A stretch of DNA of 64,000 bases from Spirosoma sp. (GCF_026391055.1 NZ_JAPLET010000020.1:1-64000), one strand, 5' to 3'; shown: positions 18,875-28,989, counted from the stretch's first letter. The notes: generated from the letters alone by a model not told the origin. Made by a program: numbers and translations.

Positions 18875-18983
18875 GGGCAAGGTTAAAAAAAAATCTTCTT
18901 CAAACTGTCTGCGTAAGGCTATACGTTGGGAATCAGTTGGTTTGGGAGGTGAATTTTTTTAAATATTTTTTAGTGCCTGGTAC

Positions 18984-20132
18984 TTATTTACCCGTATTTG
19001 CCTTTATCGCGGTGATTTCTTCGGGATCGTACGGTGTTCCGTCCTGTTTAAATACTTCATGGAACCAGATTGCCGGTTCGCGGCCGTTTACGTAGGGCTT
19101 CTGCCAGCTATCCCACGGTATGAATGTTTGCGTTTTCCCAGCTACAAAACCCCAGTTAATCATACCAACTTTAGCTTTTTTCGCTATGGGCAGGTGTGTT
19201 TGGAATTTGCTGTTGACACCACGCGCCATGTATTCGGTGCAAATGACCGGACGGCCAAACGAAAGCATGGCAGGAATCGTTTTTTCCAATGTTTCAGGAT
19301 TGGAGTACTGGTGAAAGGTAATGATGTCTGAGTTTTCCATCTGCACTTTCTCCATAGGGGTCCATCTGGCCGGGTTTTGCCATTCTTCCGGTGTGCGGTA
19401 CACCCATATGCCCGAGGTTAAGGGTTGTGTGGCACCTGCTGCTCTGGCCCATTCGAAAACGTGTGGCAACAGGCTCGTCACGATGGCTATCTTCCGGAGC
19501 TTGGGTACCTCTGTTTTCAAAGTGTGATTCTGTCCATAGCTGTTGTCGTTGGTGTTATCGGGCTCATTCCAGACATCCCAGGCCAGTATGCGCTTATCTT
19601 TCTTAAACGCACTAACTACCCCTTTTACGTACGCTTCCAAACGCGGATATTGCGATACATCCGTTAAGGCATCAGCTCCGGGGCTTTGTACCCATCCCGA
19701 ATTATGAATGCCCGGTGTTGGCGCATGCTGCTTGCCAAGTTTGGGATTTGGGTCCCAGCACGAGTCAAACAAGACAAGCATTGGCCTGATTTTGTGTTTG
19801 GCGCAAATGGTCAGAAACTGATCGAGCCGTTTGGTGAACCCGGCAGGGTCCTGCCAAAGCAGGTCGTGCAGGAAAACCCGCATGGTGTTCATACCAATGC
19901 TCTCGGCCATGGCCAATTCTTTGTCAATAGTGGCCGGATCAAAGGTTTCGGCTTGAAACATTTCCAGTTCATTGATGGCATTGGCCGGTGCATAGTTGGC
20001 CCCCACCAGAAAGGGTTCTTTGTCATACCAGGCATTCGCTTTGGTCGCCGACCAGCGAGCCGAGCCGCCCGTTTGCTGTGCCAGCGAAAGGGTAGAAATA
20101 AACAGGAGCACTAAAAACGATAAACGCTTCAT
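18984..20132 (-). CDS. Secreted glycoside hydrolase, GH5-like (cellulase/mannanase superfamily)
   Basis: A 382-residue secreted enzyme. The Met at 20132 is chosen because it starts a classic signal peptide MKRLSFLVLLFISTLSLAQ. The open frame continues upstream into the next gene without sense. The clan-A TIM-barrel acid/base is the Glu in AWDVWNEPDN (near residue 185) and the nucleophile is the Glu in VICTEYMARG (near 300). Such proteins are often annotated as 1,4-beta-xylanase in this group. The real substrate is unknown. The gene lies 58 bp after a GH43 gene, so the pair probably forms an operon for breakdown of plant hemicellulose or arabinan. Confidence 0.83.
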   Translation of the reverse strand: MKRLSFLVLLFISTLSLAQQTGGSARWSATKANAWYDKEPFLVGANYAPANAINELEMFQAETFDPATIDKELAMAESIGMNTMRVFLHDLLWQDPAGFTKRLDQFLTICAKHKIRPMLVLFDSCWDPNPKLGKQHAPTPGIHNSGWVQSPGADALTDVSQYPRLEAYVKGVVSAFKKDKRILAWDVWNEPDNTNDNSYGQNHTLKTEVPKLRKIAIVTSLLPHVFEWARAAGATQPLTSGIWVYRTPEEWQNPARWTPMEKVQMENSDIITFHQYSNPETLEKTIPAMLSFGRPVICTEYMARGVNSKFQTHLPIAKKAKVGMINWGFVAGKTQTFIPWDSWQKPYVNGREPAIWFHEVFKQDGTPYDPEEITAIKANTGK

Positions 20133-20190
20133 AGGTAATTGATTGGTATTAGGTGTAATAAGGAATTTACAGAAGGTAATAAGGGGCGAA

Positions 20191-21234
20191 TTATTCTGCC
20201 GGAACGGGCATGGGCTTTTTGCGGACCGGCTTGCCAAAGTTAGGCGAGCCATCAGTATTCCAGGTGAATGGCTGGATGTGGGGAGCGCGTTTGTTGCCAC
20301 AGCCGTCTGTCGCAGATGGATTTGCGTGGTAGATCATCCAGTCCTGTGTGCCATCGGGTGAGCGAAAAAAGCCGCCATGGCCAGGGCCCCAAACGTCGTT
20401 TTCTGGCGATTGCTCAAAAACGGGTCCGGCACTCTTTACCCAGTTTTTTGGGTTGAGCAGATCCCCTTTGCCCGTAAATGTTAAGAGACCCATGCAGTAG
20501 TCGAGCCAGCAGGCGTTGGCCGAGTAAACGATGAATAACTTATCCTTATTTAACAGAAATTCGGGTCCTTCGTTTACGTATATTTTGGGGACTTCGCCAT
20601 TCTTCTGCCATTCCTGCGGTACATCGCCGTGCATCTCCCAGGGCTGATCAGGCTGTGATATTTTGACCCGTTTGCCATCAATTGTCCAAGGGTTTTTCAG
20701 CTTGGCCAGGTAGATATCCTGCCGTCCGTTGGTTGCGCCTTCCCAACCCGACCAGGCAGCATACAGTTTCCCCCTGTATTCTATCACTGACATGTCGATT
20801 TCCCAGTGGTCAGCTTTATCGCCGATCTTTCCTTTCAATATCCATTCGCCCTGCATGGGGTCAGGCGAGGTGTTTTCAATAACCCATACGCGGTGTGACA
20901 GATTATTGACCGAATCAGCCGAAAAGTAGATGTACCAGTTGTTGTTGAAGAAGTGAATCTCCGGGGCCCATAAATCCCGCGAGTAGGGTAGTCCGGCGGG
21001 GGGCGTGTAGATGACTTTACTCTCCGCCGTAGCGAGGTCGGCTACGTTTCTGGTTTTCCAGAGGGTGAGATTTCGGCCGGTGGTATTCATGTAATAATAC
21101 CAGCCATCTTTCTGCAATACCCAGGGGTCGGGGCCTGACGATTTCACGGGATTTGTGAAGGTACGCTGTGCCAGCAGGGTAGGACCTGAAACAATAAATA
21201 GTAAAACAAGAAGCAGACGGTGACCAGTGTTCAT
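20191..21234 (-). CDS. Secreted glycoside hydrolase family 43
   Basis: Five-bladed beta-propeller enzyme of GH43 (arabinanase/xylosidase type), 347 residues, with signal peptide MNTGHRLLLVLLFIVSGPTLLAQ. The catalytic residues can be placed as Asp in SSGPDPWVLQ (general base, near residue 36), Asp in HWEIDMSVIEYRGKLY (pKa modulator, near 148), and Glu in VNEGPEFLLNKD (general acid, near 223). RDLWAPEIHFFNNNWYIYFS is the family blade motif. It is upstream of the GH5-like gene in the same direction. Export to periplasm or cell surface is expected. No SusC/SusD pair is visible, so this is not a classic utilisation locus. Confidence 0.88.
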   Translation of the reverse strand: MNTGHRLLLVLLFIVSGPTLLAQRTFTNPVKSSGPDPWVLQKDGWYYYMNTTGRNLTLWKTRNVADLATAESKVIYTPPAGLPYSRDLWAPEIHFFNNNWYIYFSADSVNNLSHRVWVIENTSPDPMQGEWILKGKIGDKADHWEIDMSVIEYRGKLYAAWSGWEGATNGRQDIYLAKLKNPWTIDGKRVKISQPDQPWEMHGDVPQEWQKNGEVPKIYVNEGPEFLLNKDKLFIVYSANACWLDYCMGLLTFTGKGDLLNPKNWVKSAGPVFEQSPENDVWGPGHGGFFRSPDGTQDWMIYHANPSATDGCGNKRAPHIQPFTWNTDGSPNFGKPVRKKPMPVPAE

Positions 21235-21307
21235 GGATCGTAGGAGAGAATATAATCAGATAAAGAGAAAAAGGTATTCTTTTAACCCTTCGTCGATCTA
21301 TTTCTTT

Positions 21308-24300
21308 CTACCGAATGGTGCTTCGTCCGTTTACATTGAACGTCGATACGGGGCTGGGAGACGCTGTAGGCTCATCACCAGGCTTGTTGGGCGTCAGGCC
21401 GGGTGTATTCCGTTTGCCGCCAAACAGCCGGTTAAACGACCGGGTATACAGCAAACTCATACCGCCACCCGTCGTGATGGTACTGTTCAGACTGGTCTGG
21501 CTCAGGATGCTCTGCTGGTTACGGTTATACACTTTGGCCCGCAAACGCCCATCCGATGTAATGAAGTACTCCAGCGTCCACTCGCCAAGTAAACTGGCTG
21601 CATTGTATTGACTCTGGCCATACGTAAATCCGCCGTCCCGGCTAATGCGTAATCGGTCGTTCAGCAGCCGGTACGAGAAGCGAAGCTGAAGGTTGTTCAG
21701 CAGGTTTTCGTTTTGTGTACCGCTGGTAAATCCGCCGAACGACACACCGACATCCAGGTTTTCGTTGAGGTTCGATGCCAGACGGCTGATCTGATTGGAG
21801 ATCAATTCACTGACGCTGTTAGCGACTCCTGTATTTACCTGGCCCTGGTCGAAAAGGCTGGTACCCTCGGAAAGCAACTGATTGAATAGCAAAACACTAC
21901 TGACCTGCCGGGTAAGCTCTTGGTCATTACTTTGAATCCGCGACTCAAATGCCGTAACCGCTTGCCGGAAATCGGATGAGGAGGGATACTCCTTAATGTC
22001 CAGATCATAGCTGATAGCGGGTGCGCCCAGTTCGCCGTTTAGCTTGATGACCAGATCGACCGGATACCGTCGACTCTGGTCGGCCCGGCTGGATGCTCCA
22101 CTGGTGTAGAGCAGGGGAGCCAGTGATGTATATTGCGTATAGGCGGCCGTTACGTCCAGAAGAGCGCCGTAAGGGTCGCCGGTCCAGGTTATGCGGCTAT
22201 TCGGCTTAATCTGGAAGCGCTTATTAATGATATTCTGAAAGGTAAACGTGTATTCTCCTTTCTGAATGTCGTAGTTGCCCGTCATCGTGAAGTCGCCTTT
22301 GGTGTCAACTTTCATCGCGACGCGCCCCTGTCCGTAGGCACTGATGATGTCGCCCGTTTGACGGTCAAGCTGGATTTCGCAGTAGGCATCGGGGGTAATG
22401 TCGAAGTTGAAGTCCATCTGAATCCTGGACAGATCAATGTCGTTGTCGGACTTGGTGGCCGTCTGGCTCCCTGGTCTTCCGGGCATCAGGCTTGCTGTAC
22501 GGTCAATAAACCGAATCTGCTCATCGGCGGCTACAGATGTCGCCCCGTCTAGTGGGATATAAATTCGGGTGCCTTTGTTGCTGGTAACATTGGCGCGAAT
22601 TGTCAGGTTATTCGTCGGACCGTAAAGCTCCGCCTTACCCGTTACCACCGCCTGTCCGTAAAAGGCATCATTGTCCGGGGAGGCCGTATTCATGATTTTG
22701 AAATTCTTGAAATCGGCATCGAAGCCCAGCGTAAAGGAGCGAAATCCGTTGTGATAAACACCTCCGCGCAGCAATGCTGTGTTGCCCTGCGGGTCGCGCA
22801 GGGTAAGTTGCCGGGTAATGATTTCGTTTTCTCCGAAGTAAATCTTATCGTCGAAGCTAAAATCAGCTTTTAGATAATCAAACCGGCCACGGCCTCCCTT
22901 TATGGCTACTTCGCCCTTCAGGATTGGTACGGCGGGTTTGCCGGTAACATAGACAATACCGCTGGCGATTCCGCCGAGGTTGGAAAACAGCCCTTTTGTA
23001 AACGGCTCCAGCAGGGCCAGATCGGCATTGTTTACCGTTGCGCTCATGGCCATTGGGTTTGTCTTCTGCTGGGGGGTGTAGTTACCCGACAGTATGACCA
23101 CGTCGGTCCCTTCGCGGTTCACCCGGGCATCAACATTAAGTCGTTGGGCTTGCTGGTCCCATTCGCCCTGCCCCCGAACGTCGCCAATCAGTGCGTTTTC
23201 GTACGATAGGGCTCTAACGGATAAGGCGCTTTCTATGATGGGCGTATCGTACAAATTCCGAATGGCCATCGACCCGTTGAGCGTACCGCCGAGGGTAGTA
23301 TTGAGGAGAGAGTTAAGCGAAGCCAGCAGAAAGTTCTGGGCTTCTACGGCCAGGTGCTGCGAAGAGTCCGCCGATATTTTACCTGATGCCTGGACGAGTT
23401 GATTCTCGTTTAGCAGCGATAGATCCCGAATCGTGTACTCATCGCCAACTTTCCGAATTAAACTTTGTGGGTTGAGTACCCAGTCGCCATCCAGCACGCG
23501 AAGTTTAGACTGGTTGAAGGTTAAATCAATCGCATCACCCTTAAAGCGAAGTTCGCCGTTCAGGTCGGCCCGGTTCACATACCGGCTGGTGCTGTCGGCC
23601 TGCTCTATCCGGCTTGTAAACTCAATATGGTCGACATCCCAGAAGGCTTCGGCCTGAAGGTTACGCGTGGGAAGGAGCGACGTGAACACCTGCCGTTTCG
23701 ACGAAATAATGGCCGAGGCCAGTACATCCTGTCCGTAGGTGAATTTAGACGTGGTCAGATCGAGGTCACTGGGACCGAACCCTATTTTACCGAACCGGAG
23801 CGAATCTGTTTTAACCGTTGCCGTCAGGAATGATGTATTATCGACCGTAAAACGCCCTTCCAGTCGGGTATCGGGCGCTATGTACACCTTCGATCGGAAG
23901 AAATCCAGTAGGGGAGCACTGTTTTTCGAGATAAACTGGTAATCAATGCCATACCGCCCGGTGCCAGCGTCCCCTATTCGCTTTGAGAGCCGGGTGGCCC
24001 GCTGTTGTTTCTGCTCGTAATAGGCCTTCATACCCGCAGCATCGCCCGCAAAATAAAGCTGATACTCCTTTGCCAATTTTGTCAGGTCATCAATAGTACG
24101 CTGCGGCTCGAACGTACCCTGTAGCCGCGTCGTCAGGAAATCGGAGTCGAGGTCGAAATAGCGCTGCGTACCACCCGAGTCAGGACGGGCTCCGGCGTGT
24201 CGTTCGATGGATGAGGCTAGTGTGAGTTTATTGACCGCCAGGGTACGCTGGGCCTGGTTAAGGGTCAGTGTTGAGTTAGTAAAGACGGCCTGCCCAACAA

Positions 24301-26002
24301 TATCGTCGAGCTTGCTGCCTTCCAGTTGTACATTCAGGTTCGTTTGAATCTCCAGCGAATCGCGCAGATACCCCAGCTCCCGCAGATCGGCATGGGTAAC
24401 GGTACCGTGCAGATCATAACGATTACGCAGACCACTCAGGTTGAACTCGCCATCGAGGTTAAAGGCCAGATGAGGGTCCTGGACAGCTAGCTGACCCTGA
24501 AAAATACCTTTCTGCAAATTACCCCGGGTCGTTACGTTTCGATACTGGTAACCCTGCCAGCCAAATTGGCCGAAGGTTCCGTCGAAATCAACGTTGGCGC
24601 GTTTTAGGTCGGTGCCCCGGCCGGTCATCCGGCCTTCGCCGTCGAGTTTGCCAAACTGGCCAGGCTGGTTCAACAACTGACCAAGATCGAAACTTTCGCC
24701 TTTCAGCTTCGCCGTGTACGTTGTCAGATCGGCATTGGCTGGAAGTTTCAGTGCGAGGTCGCCAGTTACGCTGCCAATGGCTGTCCGGAAGGTGCCTCTT
24801 GTTTTGAAATCATCGAAGGCTCCTACAAACATGGCGTTGAACGCAACCGTTCCTAACTTCTGAATAGTTTTGTTAAACGACGAATCAGGGTAATACTGGC
24901 GAATATCGGCCATGGTAACCAGTGAGGGCGTAAAGGCGAAATTGACCGTTGTGTGGTCCATATCGGGTAGTCCTTTCCAGGCTATATCGCCCGCTAGCTT
25001 ACTGCGGCCATTGGCACCGAACCGAAGGTCGGTACGTCGAAGCTGAAAGTCGTTCACCGTGCCGGCGAAGATGCCGCTCAGGAGCCAGGTTTCGTTAAGG
25101 CCCCGCATATAATCTGAGAAGAACCCCAGGTCTTTCGATTCCACTTTGCTGTTGCGGAAGTTAGCGTACAGCCGTACCCGGCTATTGAAATCACCGAACG
25201 CTGATGGTCTATCGTAGAAGAACGTCAGTTCATTGCGGATAATCGAATTACCGATATGGGCATACAAGCGCCCGAGTTCCATCTTGGTATTGCAATACAG
25301 GAAATGGGTATCGAGCTGTCGTATTTTTATCCGGGAGTCGCGGTCAATGCCCGATAGTCCCTTTGCCTTAAAGGCGATTGTATCGCCCAGCACCAGAAAG
25401 TCGCTAACCTCGGCGTTGAGATGCTGGAGTGTAAAGTGGTTGTAATCAAAGTTGGCACGGTTGTGCATGAAGGGCTCCCGCGGGTCTTCGAGCGTATAGG
25501 CACCGTCTACCAGATGGATATGGCCAATGGTAAAGGGCACGTTCTGATTCGGGATGCTGGGTTTGGTAGGATCGGAGGTGAGTTCTTCGATGCGGGCAAT
25601 GAAGTCATCGAGGTTGGTGTCGCCGTTCGTCAGATTTTTGATCATTTTGACGTCAGGCTTATACAGCACCACTTCATCCAGATGGATGTTATGGGCCGAT
25701 GAATCGAGCAGGTTTTTAAGATTGTAATCGGCATCGAGCCGCTTGATAGTGATCATGGGTCGGCCCTGCCGGTCGTTGATATGCACGCCTTCGAGCGTCA
25801 GCGAATCGAACCATTTAATTGAAACCCCATCGAGTGTTACCGGAAAAAGGAGCTTTTCCGATAGCCAGTCAGCACCTTTCTGAGCCAGTCGTGTTTGAAC
25901 GGCCGGGAGTTGAATGCTCAGTAAAATGCCCAAGAACACACCTAGTACCGTAAGGACCAGGTAAAGCAGTGTTTTGAGAAATATGGCGAAAAACTGACGC
26001 AT
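21308..26002 (-). CDS. tamB: Translocation and assembly module protein TamB (DUF490)
   Basis: Giant AsmA/TamB-type protein of 1564 residues that bridges inner and outer membrane. It is proposed to move phospholipids or help insert outer-membrane proteins. One N-terminal signal anchor (residues 8-28, FLKTLLYLVLTVLGVFLGIL) is followed by long beta-rich repeats that form the hydrophobic groove. The C-terminal DUF490 region carries VDLVIKLNGELGAPAISYDL and SDFRQAVTAFESRIQSNDQE, and the tail ends in a low-complexity stretch. Length fits Bacteroidota homologues. The gene is divergent from tsaD. TamA/BamA partners are not in the window. Confidence 0.9.
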   Translation of the reverse strand: MRQFFAIFLKTLLYLVLTVLGVFLGILLSIQLPAVQTRLAQKGADWLSEKLLFPVTLDGVSIKWFDSLTLEGVHINDRQGRPMITIKRLDADYNLKNLLDSSAHNIHLDEVVLYKPDVKMIKNLTNGDTNLDDFIARIEELTSDPTKPSIPNQNVPFTIGHIHLVDGAYTLEDPREPFMHNRANFDYNHFTLQHLNAEVSDFLVLGDTIAFKAKGLSGIDRDSRIKIRQLDTHFLYCNTKMELGRLYAHIGNSIIRNELTFFYDRPSAFGDFNSRVRLYANFRNSKVESKDLGFFSDYMRGLNETWLLSGIFAGTVNDFQLRRTDLRFGANGRSKLAGDIAWKGLPDMDHTTVNFAFTPSLVTMADIRQYYPDSSFNKTIQKLGTVAFNAMFVGAFDDFKTRGTFRTAIGSVTGDLALKLPANADLTTYTAKLKGESFDLGQLLNQPGQFGKLDGEGRMTGRGTDLKRANVDFDGTFGQFGWQGYQYRNVTTRGNLQKGIFQGQLAVQDPHLAFNLDGEFNLSGLRNRYDLHGTVTHADLRELGYLRDSLEIQTNLNVQLEGSKLDDIVGQAVFTNSTLTLNQAQRTLAVNKLTLASSIERHAGARPDSGGTQRYFDLDSDFLTTRLQGTFEPQRTIDDLTKLAKEYQLYFAGDAAGMKAYYEQKQQRATRLSKRIGDAGTGRYGIDYQFISKNSAPLLDFFRSKVYIAPDTRLEGRFTVDNTSFLTATVKTDSLRFGKIGFGPSDLDLTTSKFTYGQDVLASAIISSKRQVFTSLLPTRNLQAEAFWDVDHIEFTSRIEQADSTSRYVNRADLNGELRFKGDAIDLTFNQSKLRVLDGDWVLNPQSLIRKVGDEYTIRDLSLLNENQLVQASGKISADSSQHLAVEAQNFLLASLNSLLNTTLGGTLNGSMAIRNLYDTPIIESALSVRALSYENALIGDVRGQGEWDQQAQRLNVDARVNREGTDVVILSGNYTPQQKTNPMAMSATVNNADLALLEPFTKGLFSNLGGIASGIVYVTGKPAVPILKGEVAIKGGRGRFDYLKADFSFDDKIYFGENEIITRQLTLRDPQGNTALLRGGVYHNGFRSFTLGFDADFKNFKIMNTASPDNDAFYGQAVVTGKAELYGPTNNLTIRANVTSNKGTRIYIPLDGATSVAADEQIRFIDRTASLMPGRPGSQTATKSDNDIDLSRIQMDFNFDITPDAYCEIQLDRQTGDIISAYGQGRVAMKVDTKGDFTMTGNYDIQKGEYTFTFQNIINKRFQIKPNSRITWTGDPYGALLDVTAAYTQYTSLAPLLYTSGASSRADQSRRYPVDLVIKLNGELGAPAISYDLDIKEYPSSSDFRQAVTAFESRIQSNDQELTRQVSSVLLFNQLLSEGTSLFDQGQVNTGVANSVSELISNQISRLASNLNENLDVGVSFGGFTSGTQNENLLNNLQLRFSYRLLNDRLRISRDGGFTYGQSQYNAASLLGEWTLEYFITSDGRLRAKVYNRNQQSILSQTSLNSTITTGGGMSLLYTRSFNRLFGGKRNTPGLTPNKPGDEPTASPSPVSTFNVNGRSTIR

Positions 26003-26100
26003 CCGGGGCGGAAATGCTTAATCTACAACAAATAAACAGAATTTACGAAAGCTTAGACACTATAAACGAGTGAACGGTTTAGTCTCATCCTGCATTGTTC

Positions 26101-26131
26101 TTTTTGTAGAAATCATTATCCATTAGTTTTG
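26101..26131 (+). promoter_or_regulatory. Bacteroidota-type promoter of tsaD (leaderless arrangement)
   Basis: TTTTTG (26101-26106), 17 nt, then TAGTTTTG (26124-26131), a full match to TAnnTTTG. Only 4 nt separate the box from the GTG start at 26136, so the transcript is expected to begin at or next to the start codon. Confidence 0.65.
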
Positions 26132-26135
26132 TACA

Positions 26136-27149
26136 GTGAATATTTTAGCCATTGAATCTTCCTGCGACGAAACGTCGGCGGCTGTGTTAGTCAACGGGCA
26201 TATACTATCGAACGTAATTGCCACCCAGTTAATTCATGAACAATACGGAGGAGTTGTCCCTGAATTGGCCTCAAGGGCACACCAGCAACATATTTTGCCG
26301 GTTGTTGAGCGGGCATTAGCCGACGCAAATCTACTAAAAAGTGAGTTATCGGCCATTGCGTTCACCCGTGGACCCGGTTTGCTGGGCTCCCTGCTGGTTG
26401 GAACGTCCTTTGCTAAAGCGATGGCCCTGGGCCTGAATATCCCGCTTATTGAAGTCAATCACATGCAGGCGCATGTGTTGGCGCACTTCATCGAGACACG
26501 TCAGCCAACTTTCCCGTTTCTGTGCCTGACCGTGAGCGGAGGCCACACGCAGATCGTGCGTATCGACGCGCCCCTCGACATGAGCGTTATGGGCCAAACG
26601 CTGGACGATGCCGTAGGAGAGGCCTTCGATAAATCGGCAAAATTACTGGGCTTGCCTTATCCCGGCGGGCCGTTGATCGACAAGTACGCAAAAGATGGTA
26701 ACCCGCTGGCCTACAAGTTTCCAATGAGCGAAATGCCCAATCTGGATTTCTCATTCAGCGGTATTAAAACGGCGATCATGTACTTTTTGCGCGACAACAT
26801 GAGAACTAATCCTGAGTTTATAAACCAGCATCTGGCCGACATTTGCGCTAGTATTCAACACACTTTAGTGCAGATATTATTGGCTAAGCTGAAGCGGGCC
26901 GCTCGCGAAACCGGGATTGCCGAAATTGCAGTGGCCGGTGGCGTATCGGCCAACAGCGGGCTGCGAACGGCGCTGACAAAACTTGGCGAAGAACAGGGCT
27001 GGAACATCTACATTCCTAAGTTTGAATACTGTACCGACAATGCCGCCATGATTGCGATGGCTGCAAAATTTAAATACGAACAGGGCGATTTTACGCCCCA
27101 GACCGTAAGTCCCCTGCCACGAATGAGTATGCAAGTAAAAAAGCCATGA
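26136..27149 (+). CDS. tsaD: tRNA N6-adenosine threonylcarbamoyltransferase TsaD
   Basis: Essential enzyme that transfers the threonylcarbamoyl group from TC-AMP to A37 of ANN-decoding tRNAs, in complex with TsaB and TsaE. It has 337 residues. The ASKHA-fold phosphate motif ILAIESSCDETSAAVL starts at residue 3. The metal-binding HMQAHVLAH (HxxxH) is near residue 110, SGGHTQIV near 135, and VAGGVSANSGLR near 270. The start is GTG at 26136. It is fixed by the family N-terminus, since no upstream codon fits. The MOSC gene overlaps its end by 4 bp, so they are co-transcribed. Confidence 0.97.
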   Translation: MNILAIESSCDETSAAVLVNGHILSNVIATQLIHEQYGGVVPELASRAHQQHILPVVERALADANLLKSELSAIAFTRGPGLLGSLLVGTSFAKAMALGLNIPLIEVNHMQAHVLAHFIETRQPTFPFLCLTVSGGHTQIVRIDAPLDMSVMGQTLDDAVGEAFDKSAKLLGLPYPGGPLIDKYAKDGNPLAYKFPMSEMPNLDFSFSGIKTAIMYFLRDNMRTNPEFINQHLADICASIQHTLVQILLAKLKRAARETGIAEIAVAGGVSANSGLRTALTKLGEEQGWNIYIPKFEYCTDNAAMIAMAAKFKYEQGDFTPQTVSPLPRMSMQVKKP

Positions 27150-28009
27150 CAATTTCAGAACTCTATATTTACCCCATAAAATCGTTGGGTGGTATTTCGC
27201 TGACCGAAGCCATTGTCGAAGAAAAGGGCTTTCGTTATGACCGGCGGTTTATGCTGGTTGAACCGGATGGTACGTTTATGACCCAGCGCGCCAATCATCA
27301 AATGGCCTTACTCGATGTGGACATTCAGGGCGATATCCTGCGCGTCTGGCACCGCCATCGTCCGGACGATGTGCTTGACTTAGCCCTGACTATACCTGAG
27401 GTGGAGCCGGGCGTCAGTCGTGACTGGCTGAACGTCACAATCTGGGACGATAAAGACGTGCCCGCGTTGACAGTAAGTGACGAAGCCGACCAATGGTTTT
27501 CCGTCGTTCTCGGCAAACCCTGCCGACTGGTGTTCATGCCCGAAACAACCCATCGCCCGGTCGATCCGGCCTATGCCCGTCAACAGGATGCGGTTAGTTT
27601 TGCCGACGGTTATCCCTATTTACTCATTGGTCAGGCTTCGCTCGATACGCTGAATCAACGACTTACCGACCCGGTGACGATGCAGCGATTTCGGCCCAAT
27701 ATTGTAGTTAGCAGCAGTTTGCCTAATGACGAAGATGCCTGGAGTCGCTTTTGTATTGGGGAAACCAGTTTTTACGGTGTAAAGCCCTGCGCCCGCTGCG
27801 TACTGACGACCATTGACCCCGAAACGGGCCATACCGGCAGAGAGCCCCTGCGGACCTTGTCGACTTATCGCCAATGGAAGCACAAAATCCTGTTTGGCCA
27901 GAACGTTCTTGTAAAGCTAACGGGCGAACCGGTTCCAGTACGGGTTGGGCAGCAAATTGAGGTACTCGCGCGGCACGAACCTTGGCTGGCACCGCCCGTT
28001 CAGCTTTGA
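27146..28009 (+). CDS. MOSC domain protein (YcbX-like)
   Basis: The N-terminal beta-barrel domain (residues 1-110, LYIYPIKSLGGISLTEAIVE, RYDRRFMLVEPDGTFMTQR) is followed by a MOSC domain (about 120-275) with the cysteine motif KPCARCVLTTIDPETG, whose Cys would bind sulfur or molybdenum cofactor. Homologues of YcbX type reduce N-hydroxylated bases together with a reductase. Here the C-terminal ferredoxin domain of E. coli YcbX is absent, and 287 residues is the short form. ATGA overlap with tsaD indicates translational coupling, though no functional link to tRNA modification is known. Confidence 0.87.
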   Translation: MTISELYIYPIKSLGGISLTEAIVEEKGFRYDRRFMLVEPDGTFMTQRANHQMALLDVDIQGDILRVWHRHRPDDVLDLALTIPEVEPGVSRDWLNVTIWDDKDVPALTVSDEADQWFSVVLGKPCRLVFMPETTHRPVDPAYARQQDAVSFADGYPYLLIGQASLDTLNQRLTDPVTMQRFRPNIVVSSSLPNDEDAWSRFCIGETSFYGVKPCARCVLTTIDPETGHTGREPLRTLSTYRQWKHKILFGQNVLVKLTGEPVPVRVGQQIEVLARHEPWLAPPVQL

Positions 28010-28914
28010 CGAGGACGCTAAAACCCAACAGCACCATCCTTCGTTCTACACTCAATTCTAACTATTATCTTTTGCTTAAGTCTTTACGCAACTTTTATTA
28101 TCTAAGCTTTCCGGTGGTGATAGGGGCTGTATTATCCAATCGGATGGCGGCCCGGCTGTCGGATGTTGACCCTATACACTGGGCTACACCATTTGTACTC
28201 GGCCTTGTGATCTTTATCATTTATACCGTCGATCGGCTGCTGGATGTTCGAAAAATTCGTACGGATGCATCCAGCCAGCCGCTTACGGCCCGTCATGCCT
28301 TTCATCGCGAGCATGCGCCGTTACTTTGGCGAATGGCGGTTGCAGCCGCAGTCCTGGCGCTTGCTCTGACGTTCTTTCTGCCCGAACGTGTCATCCGGTT
28401 CGGGATGATCATGGGTATCAGTTGCGCTATCTATGTCGGAAGTGTGTTTCGCTTGCCGACCCGGCACCCGGTTTTGCTGCTTAAAGAACCACTTGTAGCG
28501 ATTCTGTACACGGCTGGGGTGTGGGGAAGTGTATGGGTACAGCGACCCTCCGTCTCTTACATTGATCTTGTTGAAGGAATCATGTTTTTAGGCATAGCGT
28601 TTCAGAATCTTTTACTGTTTGCGGTGATGGAGCAACTCGAAACGCCGGAACAACCACTGTTTTCACTGGCAACGGCTTGGGGACTGGCTACCTGTAAACA
28701 TATTTTACGCTGGCTGACGATACTTGTTGTTCTATCGGCTTTTGCTATCTGCTTCATTGTCTCCGACCGATTTGCTCAACGGTCGGCACTGATGCTTTCG
28801 CTGATGAGCCTTACGCTGTACGGTATTCAGCGGTATCCGGCTTACTTTCTCAAACATGAACGATATCGGTGGCTCGGCGATAGTGTATTCTGGATGCCCA
28901 TTCTGGTTTTATGA
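27982..28914 (+). CDS. Polytopic membrane protein, UbiA-like
   Basis: An integral membrane protein with about seven to nine hydrophobic helices. The segment FIIYTVDRLLDVRK (near residue 88) contains a D-x3-D motif in the position of the first aspartate motif of UbiA-type prenyltransferases, so a distant UbiA relationship is possible. The second motif is not clear. No ATG occurs before residue 55, so the start must be a TTG: 27982 (overlapping the MOSC gene by 28 bp) or one closer to the sequence SLRNFYYLSFPVV. Expression is likely coupled to tsaD and MOSC. Function unknown. Confidence 0.65.
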   Translation: MAGTARSALTRTLKPNSTILRSTLNSNYYLLLKSLRNFYYLSFPVVIGAVLSNRMAARLSDVDPIHWATPFVLGLVIFIIYTVDRLLDVRKIRTDASSQPLTARHAFHREHAPLLWRMAVAAAVLALALTFFLPERVIRFGMIMGISCAIYVGSVFRLPTRHPVLLLKEPLVAILYTAGVWGSVWVQRPSVSYIDLVEGIMFLGIAFQNLLLFAVMEQLETPEQPLFSLATAWGLATCKHILRWLTILVVLSAFAICFIVSDRFAQRSALMLSLMSLTLYGIQRYPAYFLKHERYRWLGDSVFWMPILVL

Positions 28915-28977
28915 TCAATTGGCGACGGCGTAGTTATGTTAGCTAACAGTAGCGTAGTAAGTGTCCTGAAATAAATA

Positions 28978-28985
28978 AATCTTTG
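28978..28985 (+). promoter_or_regulatory. Putative -7 box directly before the VOC gene
   Basis: AATCTTTG matches TAnnTTTG except for the first base and lies exactly 4 nt before the ATG at 28990, the same spacing as at tsaD. No good TTTG element is seen 20 nt upstream. Confidence 0.35.
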
Positions 28986-28989
28986 CGCC

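Noticed and set aside
21227..26000. Several plus-strand open frames opposite tamB
   Set aside because: They follow the codon structure of tamB in antisense and show no recognisable protein features.
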